Assembly (NCBI GenBank): GCA_018398765.1
Contig: JAHBMJ010005877.1
Coordinates: 5,001-29,526, forward strand
Direction: 5' to 3'
DNA length: 24,526 bases
Origin: Chromera velia
Taxonomy: Eukaryota > Sar > Chromeraceae
Shown here piece after piece: positions 10,360 to 20,567 of the stretch. The position numbers and the translations under genes are program-made. Numbering within the stretch: position 1 is the first letter of the stretch; each line of letters starts with the position of its first letter. Below the pieces are notes generated by a model. That model did no database searches, was not told the DNA's origin, and saw only the letters and a program-made list of their open reading frames with translations.

Positions 10360-12508
10360 GGAGGGAGAGAGAAGGGAAAAAAGAAGGCACAGAGTTGAGT
10401 CCGCATTTCTCCGTTCTCTCCTTGTCAATCAAAGCCATGCATGCACAAAGGGGCGCATTGCGTATAACGATCAATCAGTGTACATGCAGGGCCACGTTAG
10501 GAGCTCAAATTCCCGAAGTGTCACTCCATGATGAGAGAACCAATCAAAATCGAGAATATCACGAAAATTTATCGCACAATCAACGATTTGACGCACGCGA
10601 TTTCACTCCGTCTCTAGTTCCTCTTGACGTGACGTGTGTCTCCCTCCCTCCTTTGAGGCATGCATGAGGCAAGAGAGAGACTGACCTCGAACGCCCATGC
10701 TGCCTGATGAGAAAGGAGGAGCGTCATGAGAAGGCTCAAGCTATCACTACGGTCACGAGGCTTGACCATGACAGGCTCCAAACAGGGCTTTTCACGCGAA
10801 CCGAGGGGGGGGAATAGTCTCCCTCCTAGACCAATAGGCTCCTCTTTTTTCATTTGCCCCTCCTCTCCTCTGCCTTCCTTTACCCCCACAAAAGTGACGA
10901 CATCGATATCAAGCCATTCCCTCCTCTCTCTCTTCTCTTTCCCCTCTTTCAAATCTTCATGGTTGTCTCTTTTCACCCCCCTCCCCCCTTCCCCTTTGCC
11001 CCTTTCCCCATCAATCATTGGACCACGATTTCCCACACACTCCCCGGTCTCCTGATGAGCTCCCTCCGCCTGTCTCTGCGCTTGCTCTTCTGCCACCAGC
11101 TTGAGTCTCGGACTCTGTCCTGAATCAACTAACGTGTTTGTTTGTTTGAGGAGATGTGTTCTCTCTCTGGTCAGACAGAACGGAGACGTGATCGGAGGGA
11201 GAAGTGATTGAAGAACGGAATTTAAGAACGAATTGATGAAAGAAATCGAATGAATGAATGAGGGGTCAAGGAATCCCTGCATGCATGTACGTCGATCGAT
11301 CGATGGATCACCAGCCAGCATGCAGGGGTCGGTCGGTCAGTCAAACAGGCAGGCAGTCAGTCAGTGTCAAGAAACAGGCATGACGCCGTTCCTTCCTGCT
11401 GATCTTCCCACCCAACCCCCAGCCAAGATAAGTCCATCAGACCTCTCTTTCCTCCCATGACCATGGACATGCAGGCAGGCAGGCAGGCAGCATGAACGAA
11501 GGAAGGAATGTCTTTTTTGATTATCAAGAGAGTCATTCTACCCCTCTGTTCTCTTCTCTGACCAAAACTTTGTTTGTCTTTCAGTCTTTCAGTCTGTCTA
11601 CTGGAGGACAATTTAAAGCTACGCAACGGCTCGGAGAGCACGAGAAGGAAAACCGCAGATGAAGGAAGGAAAGAAACCCAACGAACCGACCGACGGACTT
11701 CAGGGAACTATCTGCGGCATTCTAACACACACAAAAAAGAAAAGACAGAGGAACGGAAAGAGATGAACAGAAGCTCATCTCGACTGTGCAGACCGTCCCA
11801 GTACAAGAAAAGAAAAGAAAAGGGGGAAAGAAGAAACCATGCAGGAAGGAAGAAAAAGCGGTGCATGGCGCAGTGGACTGACTGACTGACGGGGAGCAGA
11901 TTGAGGTGAAGACTGGAGAGACGAAGAGCTGGCCGAAGAGGAGGCTCCTTGGACTTGGTCTTTTTGATGACGGTGCACGCATTTCGAGTCTCCTTCCAAT
12001 TCCTGTCGTCCTCTCTTATTTGTCATTCCTTCACCATCCCCGCCCCCTTCCGTAGTTCCCTTTTCAAGAACCCCCCCCGGCTGCTGACGAAGCTTCGAAT
12101 GCACACTACTACTACTGCCGTTCTCCTTCTCCTCTGCCTCTAACACCCGATGTTCCTCCTCCCGCTCCCGGCCCTGTCCCTTTTCCAACTCGCCGCCTGC
12201 TGACGCCTCAGCAGCCTGGTGCACCAACACCGTGTGACGAAAGAGCAGACAGTTGACCCTCGAGGGCTTCCAGGGACACACTGCAGAGGAGAGGAGAGGA
12301 GAGGAGAGGAGAAACGGGGGCATACTACGGACACGCATGCATGCACGCATGCAAGGTCAGTCGAAGAAACAGCCAGCCAGCTAGCTGAAGAGATGAGGGA
12401 GGCAAACAAGATTCATCTCATCTGGGCGCCAGCCACGCGCTTCACGATGCGAACTGTCTTTCCCCCCCCTTTTCCTTCCAAACCCAATTAAGGAAGGAAG
12501 AAGCGGGA

Positions 12509-12540
<32 letters not shown>

Positions 12541-12541
12541 A

Positions 12542-12574
<33 letters not shown>

Positions 12575-13434
12575 GAGGAGAAGAAAAGACAGGGCATGCA
12601 GGAAAAAGGAAAAAACAGAAAGAGGCAACAAACTGAGGAGAAGCCGAACGAAGCACAAACACCGGAACACAAGGAGATCCCATCAGTCCAGGGACACATT
12701 GGAGCATGCAGACAATGCATTGATGACTGACGAGCAAGGCACTGAGAATGTGAGCCAACCGGTGAATAGACCTCAAAAACGGAACATGAGATGAAAAGCG
12801 TCAATCAAACCAAAAAAGAATCAAGCGAGTACGATCAGATGTCCACTGACTGACTGACTGACCAGGAAACTCCCCCTGCTTCCAATCAGGTCCCCATGTA
12901 CCCAAAAAAGGGGCTCTCGGAAGGTCCAAAAGACCTAGACAAAAAGACAGGCAGCACGTAGTCAAATGACATGATAATGACACATTATTGTCCAATCAGT
13001 CAATCAATCAATCAATCAATCGATCAATCAATCGATGAACGAATGATGCAGCACCATTTTGCAACGATTGATTGATCGATTCTTCTCTCTTTCTCTCTCT
13101 CTCTCTCTCTCTGTCTGGGTCTAGAATGAATGAATGCCTGCACCACGGACGGACTTGCACACTTTTGAAATTAAGGTTTGGCACTCCCCCACCCACCCAC
13201 CCATCCAGCTCCTCCCTGTCCCACGTCCCTCCCTCCCTCCCTCCCCTGCGTGTTTGCTTGCACCCCCTGGAGGGAGGGAAAGAGAAAGAGAGTGCACTAC
13301 CCGAGCCAGCACCAGAAGATTTCAAAGCGGAAGGAAGCACAGCTTCAGGAGAGAACACATGCGTGCGTGCACAGAGACAACTAGAGGATCAAGGAACACA
13401 CACCCATCCATACACACACACACACCAACTATCC

Positions 13435-13466
<32 letters not shown>

Positions 13467-15215
13467 ACACACACACGGACGGACGGACACCGGAGACTCG
13501 TGATCGAATTCCGCCTCAATCTCTCCAAGGTCCTCTCGGCATCGTAGTCCGTGTGGGCCAACAGCTGCGCCCACCAACCGGCCAACGGGATCGAGGGGAA
13601 GGGAGGGAATTAAGGAAGAGAGGAACCAAAGAGGAATCTAGAGACCTACCCGTACACACACAAAGAAAGACAAGCTACAGAAAGACCAGAAGCACTCACA
13701 GGAAGCTAAACCAACAGACGGAAGGAACAACATGCTACCATGAGGATTTTTTTCTGTAGACAGACTTCAAAAAAGAAGAAGACAGGAGGACATCATGCTG
13801 AGTTGACTGATTCAAAGCAATACTAGAGAAACACCATTGGCAGAGGCACAGCTCAAAGCATTCACGAGCGCCACTCACTCCACTCAACGAGCCATCAGTC
13901 AATTTCTCTATTTACATCCCCCACTCGGCACCAGTGCCGCAAATCCCCTTCTTTTCTTTTGCACCCCCCGTTCAGTTCAGGTCACAGTTTCTGTCGTAAG
14001 AAGGAAACAAGTATTCAGAAATGGAAGAGGGAGGAGAAAGAAACGGAACCTCACTCACTCAAGCACGAGGAAGATCGAAGAGCACTTCTTCCTTCGAAGA
14101 ATCAAAGCCGGCGGGTGTTCTTTCTACTTTGGCTGAGAAGGGAACGAGATGGACTGACAGACAGACAACCATACCTGCATGGCAAAATCTGGCTGGAAGG
14201 GGACGGCTTCGTCGGGGGGATCGCTGCCGGCTTGCTGTTTGGACAGCCAGACTCGGCACATCTCCTTGATGAATCGCAACTCTGCAAGGCATAAAAAATT
14301 CAGCAATTCTTCATCCACACACACGCACGCACGCACGCACGTGCACACTCATATAGAGGGAGAGCCCCGGGGGGAGGAGGGGGCGAGAAAGAGAGAGAGA
14401 TGGAGAGTTCGGAAGCGTGCGAAAAAGGAGAAGCAAGGAAAGACGGAAACAATCACCTGGGTCCCTTTCACGTCTGAGATGCTCTTCTGCCCCCCTCCCG
14501 CCCCCCCCCTCCCTGACTTTGTTCTTGTGTCTGGAGAGGGTTGCAGGTCTCTGATTCCTCTTTGCCCTCATTCAACCTCTTCATCTCCGCGGGGTCAAAC
14601 TTCAAACGGGACCCCGCCACTCTCCCTCCTGCACGAGGAAAAAGAGCAGGACAGATGGAAGGGAAAATGTGCACACCGTCTGTCACTGATCTTTCTGTTC
14701 GTACAGACAGAAAGGGAGTACTTTGAGTTGCGAGGGGAAAAGAGGTACCAAATGGCTAAAAGGAAAATGGGCGAAACAGGAAAAGCGATCTTCTGGAGGA
14801 GCGATGTATCAGAAGAGAAGAAGAAGAACCACTCACCAGCATATCTGTCGGGCGCAGCGATGGGAATGTTCTCTGCGGGCACCTGGAAGTCGGGGCCCAC
14901 GAAGGGGGCATGCACTCTCTTATCTTTCGTCCCTTTTCCACCTGGACCTGCAGCAGCAGCTGCGCCTCCGGCCTGTGTCTGCTTCTTTCTGCGGTCTTTG
15001 TCGTCGTCTTGGGAGGCAGAAGGGGAGCTCTGGACATCAATAACAGAAGAATCGCTAGGAGGGAAATTCTCTCGGTCAGCGTTCGGGTTTTGGTCTCTGC
15101 GTCCTTCTTCAGAAGACGCCATGTCTACATCGCCGTCTCCGTCTCTGTCTGTTTCCGGCTGGCTCTGTCTGAGGTGCTGCGCCTCAGCGTTCAATTCAAG
15201 CAGCCGCCGTGACAT
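8464..15215 (-). CDS. ELM2-SANT-type chromatin co-repressor, 12 exons
   Basis: Exons (minus strand): 15215-14837, 14628-14518, 14281-14175, 13564-13498, 12934-12863, 12280-11891, 11119-10686, 10286-10220, 9747-9725, 9428-9223, 8965-8912, 8512-8464. All phases join and give 653 codons ending in TGA. Residues 1-100 are acidic and Ser/Gln-rich. The ELM2 domain starts near residue 104 (PFVGPDFQVPAENIP), continues through exon 3 (LRFIKEMCRVWLSK) and ends with the hallmark helix FAMQLLAHTDYDAERTLERL in exons 3-4, matching the family pattern A-L-x2-L-x4-Y-D-x-E-x2-L-x-R-L. Exon 5 (TWGPDWKQGEF) fits the first helix of a SANT domain; the rest of SANT is not clear. The C-terminal half is Lys/Glu/Arg-rich. 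ELM2-SANT proteins bind histone deacetylases and repress transcription in the nucleus. Weak points are the donors of exons 2 (GTCAGG), 4 (GTCTCC) and 9 (GTTCAG). The start codon is the first ATG of the open exon. Confidence 0.75.
9686..9706. repeat. (GATGA)n repeat
   Basis: About four GATGA units in the intron between exons 9 and 10 of the ELM2 gene. Confidence 0.85.
10116..10192. repeat. (TTTC)n-(CT)n pyrimidine microsatellite
   Basis: Imperfect TTTC/TTCC units run into about 20 CT units. On the sense strand of the ELM2 gene this is a purine tract just downstream of the exon 8 donor (10219). Confidence 0.9.
10301..10356. repeat. (CA)n microsatellite
   Basis: A CA repeat; on the ELM2 gene sense strand it is (TG)n, followed within 15 nt by the exon 8 acceptor (AG at 10288-10287). 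Confidence 0.9.
11879..11890 (-). repeat. (GTCA)n repeat forming the exon 6 splice donor
   Basis: On the minus strand exon 6 ends ...GCTCCCC and is followed by three GTCA units then GTCC. The first GTCAGT (11890) leaves one base, which fits exon 7 (11119) exactly. Confidence 0.75.
12509..12573. repeat. (GAAA)n microsatellite
   Basis: About 16 GAAA units with one phase slip near 12540; (TTTC)n on the sense strand of the ELM2 gene, inside the intron between exons 5 and 6. Confidence 0.9.
12846..12862 (-). repeat. (GTCA)n repeat forming the exon 5 splice donor
   Basis: On the minus strand the exon ends ...CCTG and is followed by four GTCA units and GTGG. Three overlapping GTCAGT donors start at 12862, 12858 and 12854. 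Successive donors differ by 4 nt and so by reading phase; only the first fits the phase of exon 6 (12280). Confidence 0.75.
13003..13036. repeat. (TCAA)n/(TCGA) repeat
   Basis: TCAA units interrupted by ATCGATC, with an inverted GATTGATTGATCGATT copy at about 13067-13082, so the pair could fold into a hairpin. It lies in the intron between exons 4 and 5 of the ELM2 gene. Confidence 0.8.
13437..13466. repeat. poly(C)30 / poly(G)30 run
   Basis: Thirty consecutive C on the plus strand, followed by (AC)n and (GGAC)n. On the ELM2 sense strand it is G30 about 30-60 nt after the exon 4 donor, a strong candidate for G-quadruplex formation in nascent RNA. The exact length may be an assembly estimate. 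Confidence 0.95.
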
Positions 15216-15585
15216 TGAGAATCACAACTACTCAGAATGAACTGTAGATGGTAAACACAATGAGGGGCGTTCGGGAGGCGGGAACAATTTTCTGGTGAGT
15301 TAAAGTCATTACTTTTTGGAGGACAGATTTGAGTGCGACGCACAAATCCCAAGTCACGCAGTTGCGATCGAGGGACCAAATTTCCAACTGATCCTAAAAT
15401 TACAAAAAAGATCAGAAAGGGGAACACCATCATGTAAGGCTGGTATTGATACAGTGCACCATAGTGCACCTATCAACTCTGTCGAGATGACGAGACATCG
15501 TTTTTTGAAGTGAGAAGAGGATCGCATTTGCAAGCTATAAAGCCGCCAATAGCCGCCATGATGCCGCCATGCATGCAGACATGTG
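15216..15585. promoter_or_regulatory. divergent promoter region, left half
   Basis: Between the ELM2 start codon (15215, minus) and the palindrome element of the plus-strand gene. No exon supported. A triplet of GCCGCCA-like units lies at about 15541-15570, next to clustered GCATGC words. It is presumed to contain the ELM2 transcription start; no TATA-like box stands out. Confidence 0.5.
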
Positions 15586-15634
15586 CAGACTTGCATGCAC
15601 TTCCGCACGCGCGCCTTGCGCGCGCGCGAGCTGA
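15586..15634 (+). promoter_or_regulatory. GC-palindrome element, copy 1
   Basis: Layout is CAGACTT, a short spacer, ACTTCCGC, a self-complementary GCGCGC core with a CCTT loop, then GAGCTGA followed by an AT-rich stretch. A second copy with the same order and orientation is at 22656-22694. Its end is about 275 bp before the candidate start at 15908 and about 370 bp from the divergent ELM2 start. Probably a promoter-proximal element; function is inferred from position. Confidence 0.55.
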
Positions 15635-15907
15635 AATTAAATTTTTCCAGCGCGTATCCAGTTTCGAATAGTTTCGATCATCTTAATTCGATCCTCTCGC
15701 GCGATCTCTCGCGTTCTCCGACAGTGCCAAACGATGTCGTAATATCTCGTGCCAAGAGACCCTCTGAGCAAAGTTCATACTTTCCCCAATGTCTCCTTTC
15801 AGCGATTTTTTGGCACGAAGGGCCTTTGTCGAGAATCGGATGCAGCGATAATTAAGAGGGTGCTCATATCAGGTAGCGTGGTTCTTGTCTTTACAACACC
15901 TGCATGA

Positions 15908-16680
15908 ATGCTCCCTACCATGCTCTCCAAAGTTCTGTCAGCTAGTCTGAAGCGAAAAGGGGCCTGGGTGGGTTTTCTGCTCTGAGTGTCTGTTTCTGTA
16001 CGTAGATCAGTGTCTATTCATTTTTCTCACCATGTTTTCTGCTTTCCTTCCTCTACGAAAAAAAGAAGCGAACATACGGAAAAAGGAATGAAGACCTTTC
16101 GAGGAACATGTACGATCCCTTTCTTTGCAGTTATTTGCAGTATACACCTCCATCCAACTACTAGAGTCGTAACCAGACCCGGTTCCCAGGCAGGCTCCAT
16201 TCCTGCTAAATGGATAAGCGTGATACGTGTGCTCATCATATTTGATCCCACAGAATTGATTGTAACTCAAGTTCCTCCTTTACTTGGTCAACACTAAGAA
16301 TTGCACCCCCTTTCTTGTTTTTTTCTCCCAACAATGCAAAATTTGAGAGACAACAAATTCGAGATTGAAATAAAGGCAGGGGAAAGCTTCGAAGGGAAGG
16401 TTCAGGATGTCAAGCGAGTCAGTCGGCTTGGATATGTTACTTGGGCTTCTTTCAAGTTCCTCCCGAAATCCCCGATGGCACTCTCTCCGGCCTCTTCGGG
16501 CTTCAGAAACGGATTCACGTCCCAGACGCAGATCTCTCCATTGTTAGTTTGGTGCCTCTATGCATTGATGGCAAATAGGAAAAGGCGACGGCTTTTGGAA
16601 GCTTCCTGGAAAGGAGGGAGCACCGGAATCCCAGAGCATTTTCCTTGGGGCTCGGGGTATCCTGGAATTTAACATCCCGA
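15908..16680 (+). other. doubtful 5' exons of the stop-interrupted gene
   Basis: A possible first exon runs from ATG 15908 to a GTGGGT donor after about 69 nt (MLPTMLSKVLSASLKR...). After an acceptor at about 16131 the phase-0 frame looks coding (LFAVYTSIQLLES, PDPVPRQAPFLLNG) but holds two TAA. From about 16260 to 16440 another frame reads well (MQNLRDNKFEIEIK, FEGKVQDVKRV), preceded by a TAA. Near 16455 the coding signal moves to a different frame (QVPPEIPDGTLSG, HVPDADLSIVSLV) that crosses a TAG before EKATAFGSFLERR. This is either decayed coding sequence or exons I have mis-joined. Confidence 0.3.
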
Positions 16681-16809
16681 GGTGGGTGGGGGTATAATTG
16701 CCAGTGTGTGTATGTCTATGCTGAACCGTGTCAGATTTCCATCCATCTTTGCAGTTTTTTTGTTTCTGAACTACGCTGACTGAGAATAGTAAGAAAATGT
16801 TGCCAAATA

Positions 16810-16954
16810 TGAAAACGTGTCTTCTCCGCCTCACAATCTCCCAGCCTCACAACGGTGCATGAACTTGGGGAAAGTGTGTGTATCCAAACATATTATACTG
16901 GCCTCCTACCCCCCCTGAGCATCATCCTTTCTCTCTCTCTCTGCATCTGAATCA
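16810..16954 (+). repeat. intragenic duplication, copy A
   Basis: Shares ordered blocks with 20405-20567: CAATCTCCCAGC, GTGTGTG...ATCCAAACA, TGGCCTCCT then a C-run, and CTCTCTGCATCTGAATCAA. Similarity continues patchily to about 17240 (ATGATTCG). It lies in presumed intron or upstream DNA of the plus-strand gene. Confidence 0.75.
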
Positions 16955-18029
16955 ATGCAATCGATAATTCATTTTCTTTCTCTCTTTGCAGCATACTTAA
17001 TTTTACTTAGATTATTTCCTTGCTTTCTTTCAAACCATTTTTTCCTTTTTTAGAGTCGATCTACTCACTTGTTTTCTTCTCATTCCTCTCTGATTTTCGT
17101 TTTGTCTTCTTTCTGCTGGCCTTTCAAATGTGTATGTGTCTGCCTCTGCCCCATTTCCGGTCTTCGATCCCCTTTCCCTGTGTGCAACTCTAATTCAGAA
17201 ATGGTTTTTCACTTCCGCTATGCCACGTATGATTCGCTTTAAATTTCCCACTCACATCATGTTCCCGTCTTACAAATTAATCCGTGCTTGTTCTTTTCCT
17301 GCTTCTCTGTCTTCTTCCTTACCCTTTTGCCCCTTCTTGATCTGCTTTTTCATCTTCTCTTTGCTGCTGAGTCAGACTTTATGTTCTCACGTCCCCTTCT
17401 TGAGTTGCCCCCCGATGTAGTCTCTACGACGAGCAGAAGGGGGTGTTAGCAGCAACCCCCTCCGATGCCCCCCCCTCTACCAAGAGAACGATGTTTTTTA
17501 CAGAACCCCCAAAGACTCGATACGTGATGAGGTCCTTCGAGCAAGTCATGAGAGAGAAGGAAGAGAAAACTTGAGAGTGTCAGGACAAGCTTAAGACAAA
17601 CAGAGACGACCTCTACCTTGTTGAGTCATCAATTGATGCGTTGAATACTCTCATTAATTGTTTCTGGTCGGCATTTGCTCCTATGTACAGATGGGCGATC
17701 CTCAAATACATCGACAGATGGGACACAGTGAGTTTTCTTCACCACAGAATCATCCATCCAGAACCTTTGCTACTGTAAGCAAAATGTGTACCTGAAAGTC
17801 TACCTGCCCTCGTTATGGCCGACATTTGTTTCTTTTATCTTCCAAAAGACACCGTCACAGAACGAATCTTCTTTCTGGGGCTGCACGCCCTTCTTTCGTT
17901 TGCCCGGAATATTTTTTTGTTTCATGCACTCACTCCTATTCTCTGACTGTATATATACGTAGACGGGTTTAAATTTGAAGATGGGTATGGAGACCAGAGA
18001 GCACCCTCATACACACGTGCACACACAAA

Positions 18030-18075
18030 TACACACACATATACATACATATACACACACACACACACACACACA
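18030..18075. repeat. (CA)n microsatellite
   Basis: CA repeat with ATAC interruptions, about 80 nt upstream of the exon at 18156. Confidence 0.85.
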
Positions 18076-20404
18076 TACAGAGAGAGAAGGGGGGGGACAG
18101 AAACCCAAACTGGGTATTTAATTCCACCACACGCTAAATCTATGCGTGACTGCAGGACACACGAGAGTGCCCGAGGGAGTGCTGCGGCGCCTTCATTAAA
18201 CTCACGGCCGAGGTCACAGCAGCCTGCCCGGCGGTAACATGCAAGTGCCTCTACGAGTTCTGGTCTGTCGTCGCATCCATGCATGGGACTCCATCTGTTT
18301 TTCGATCGATCATTACCAGATTTGCATCACTTCGTTAGATTCTTCTTTCTGTACATGTGTCTGCCTGCTGTCATACCTGTCAATCCAAATCAAAATGCTG
18401 AAGACGTGGTTCTAAATTCATCTCTCCAGACTGATTGAATCCCTTTGAAAACATACCCTTATTTACGTGAAAAAGGCTCGAAAAGTTTCCTGCCTCACTC
18501 TTTTGTGTTGCTCTGTCAAGGCGTCCATGACACTTCTGTATGGTCTCTCTATCCTTCTTTCTTCTGTCCTTTATTATCTGGTCTGTTTACGTGCAGTTTC
18601 ACATGCTGTACAGAGGTGCACGAGCCTGCAAGCTGCGACAAGGTGGGTAGTAAGATGTGTGCAACTACTTCTCTGCATGGGATGCATTTGGAGCAAACGT
18701 ATGCCTTCTTGTTTCTCCCGTTCCCGCTTTTTTGCATGGGCTCCTTAGTTATCAAAATAATCCACAAGATTCTCCCAAAGCGTTGTTGTAGCGGTCTCTT
18801 CAACTTAGGCCCATGTTGGCCTTACCTCTTTTCGGACTTCAGTCAGCCTGACAGACCTCTTTCATCCATCTGTCAAAGCGTTGCTGGAATTCAAGTTTCC
18901 TCATTTACAGCCAGTTTCTTCTCCTTTCTCTATCTACATATTGATCTCTATGTCGGTCATTTATAAGCCTTGCGGCCCGACTCTTTTATGCTCCCTAGAA
19001 GCATGCAGACCTCCAGCTGTTGGTGTTTCTCTTTGTCCGCGTAACCGATGGTGCCAGCGCGATGCAACCTCCTGACTGTTCCTTTTTTGTGTGCGTTTGC
19101 ACATATGTTGTACGCCGAAATGGAATTTTAGCTGGTTGGGACAAGACTCTGCGTTCTTCTTAGTCGTTGTTTTGCTCTTTCATCCCTTTCATCTCCGTCG
19201 GCCCTTCCAGCCCCCTGTGTCCTTTCGTCTCCTTTCACAGACATCCATACCACACAGCTCTCTGTTTGAATTAAAATTAATTCTGGCAGGTCTCTTCGGT
19301 TTTTTGTCGAACCGCCCCTCAGAGTCTTTTTTCTTTCCCTTTTCTGCAGGTTTCCTCCTGGCACGATAAGAACGCTACAGAAGCCGTCAACGTCTGCAGG
19401 TTTGTTGCCCCGCTTCTTTCCTTATCAGGCACATTAGGCCAGGAGAGCAACTCACTCAAAGGCAGGCAACGGACATCGATAGACACTGATTTAACTGCAA
19501 CAAAAGCATCGATCTCATGCGTCCATTTAGATACATGCTGGGGGTTAGGGTCTAGTGTTTGGACCAAACTTTGTGTGAATCATACTTCACATCCGCTTTC
19601 TCCTTTTCAATCTCTAAACATCAAATTGAATGCGTTTGTTCTCTTTCTTACAGATTTTTCGAGGCCATCGAGGAGCTGCTGTGTCCCTTCTGCGCCCAGC
19701 CTACTCTGAAGACGTTGGGTCGGTGTGCACTTTTGTTTTCAGCTTGTCAGTTTTTTCCAGCGCGAGGGTGACTTATCATGATGGTAATCAGACAGTCATG
19801 AGGCATTCCTGCAGGCATTTTGATAGTGTTTTATGCACGGTTTCATAACATTCATTTTGAATCAAGTTGGGCAGGTGGGTGAATGAAATTAATTCAATCT
19901 TTTTTCCATCTCCGAGTGGCTGCTGCCAGTGGCTCAAGCGTCGGTTGACGGATGTCTATAATCTTGCAGAGGATTAATACCCTAGAAACGATTCATATCT
20001 TTGGGTAGCCTCAATGCCTACGATACTATTTTTCTGCAGCCGTGGACTCAAAATGCTCTCTGTTTAATTCTTTTCCATTACGTATACAGGCCAGAAGGTG
20101 ACCCATTGCCAGTAAGTGGCATACGATCGCAGCTTCTGCGTGCACTACAAAAAGGGGGAGTGCGCGACGACAGATGGTGAAAGGTGCAGGGAATGGGAGA
20201 GGCAGGTGCTCCAGGGAAACGTAGGTCATGTCGTGCAGCTAGTCTATACAAGTTGAACATACCGCTGTCGCTCTATGTATGCTCATCTTTCTGTCTGCCT
20301 GTCTGTCTGTCTGTCTATTAGTAAGGGAGAAGACGAAACACATAGTCTGGCTTTCTGTTGGTTTGCTCCCTCTGACGCCCGCTCACAGGAAAGAATAAGA
20401 GAAT

Positions 20405-20567
20405 GTGAAACCGTTTCTTCTCCATCTCTCAATCTCCCAGCTCAGAACAGCTCAGAACAGTGAATTTGGTGAACGTGTGTGCATCCAAACAAGCATATCA
20501 CACTCAGTCTGGCCTCCTGCCCCCCCCTAAGCGTCTTCCTTTCCCTCCCTCTCTGCATCTGAATCAA
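20405..20567 (+). repeat. intragenic duplication, copy B
   Basis: Partner of 16810-16954, about 3.6 kb downstream in the same orientation, in the intron between exons 5 and 6. Similarity continues patchily to about 20670. Divergence by substitutions and small indels suggests an old duplication. Confidence 0.75.

Noticed and set aside
12720-12775. Possible SANT-like exon (SIHRLAHILSALL) ending in GTCAGT on the minus strand
   Set aside because: Phase fits only if the second repeated donor of exon 5 is used, and its downstream join fails; the acceptor TTTGAG is weak.
14179-15240. 353-codon plus-strand open frame
   Set aside because: Antisense to ELM2 exons 1-3, which have a recognisable domain, start codon and splice phases; the plus frame is low-complexity and crosses those introns.
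18445-18966. 173-codon plus-strand open frame
   Set aside because: It runs through an intron-like T-rich region; only the nine codons at 18616-18642 have exon signals.
20086-20107. Possible 22-nt micro-exon between TATACAG and a perfect GTAAGT
   Set aside because: Including it breaks phase with the exon at 20955; skipping it joins 19718 to 20955 cleanly. It may be alternative.
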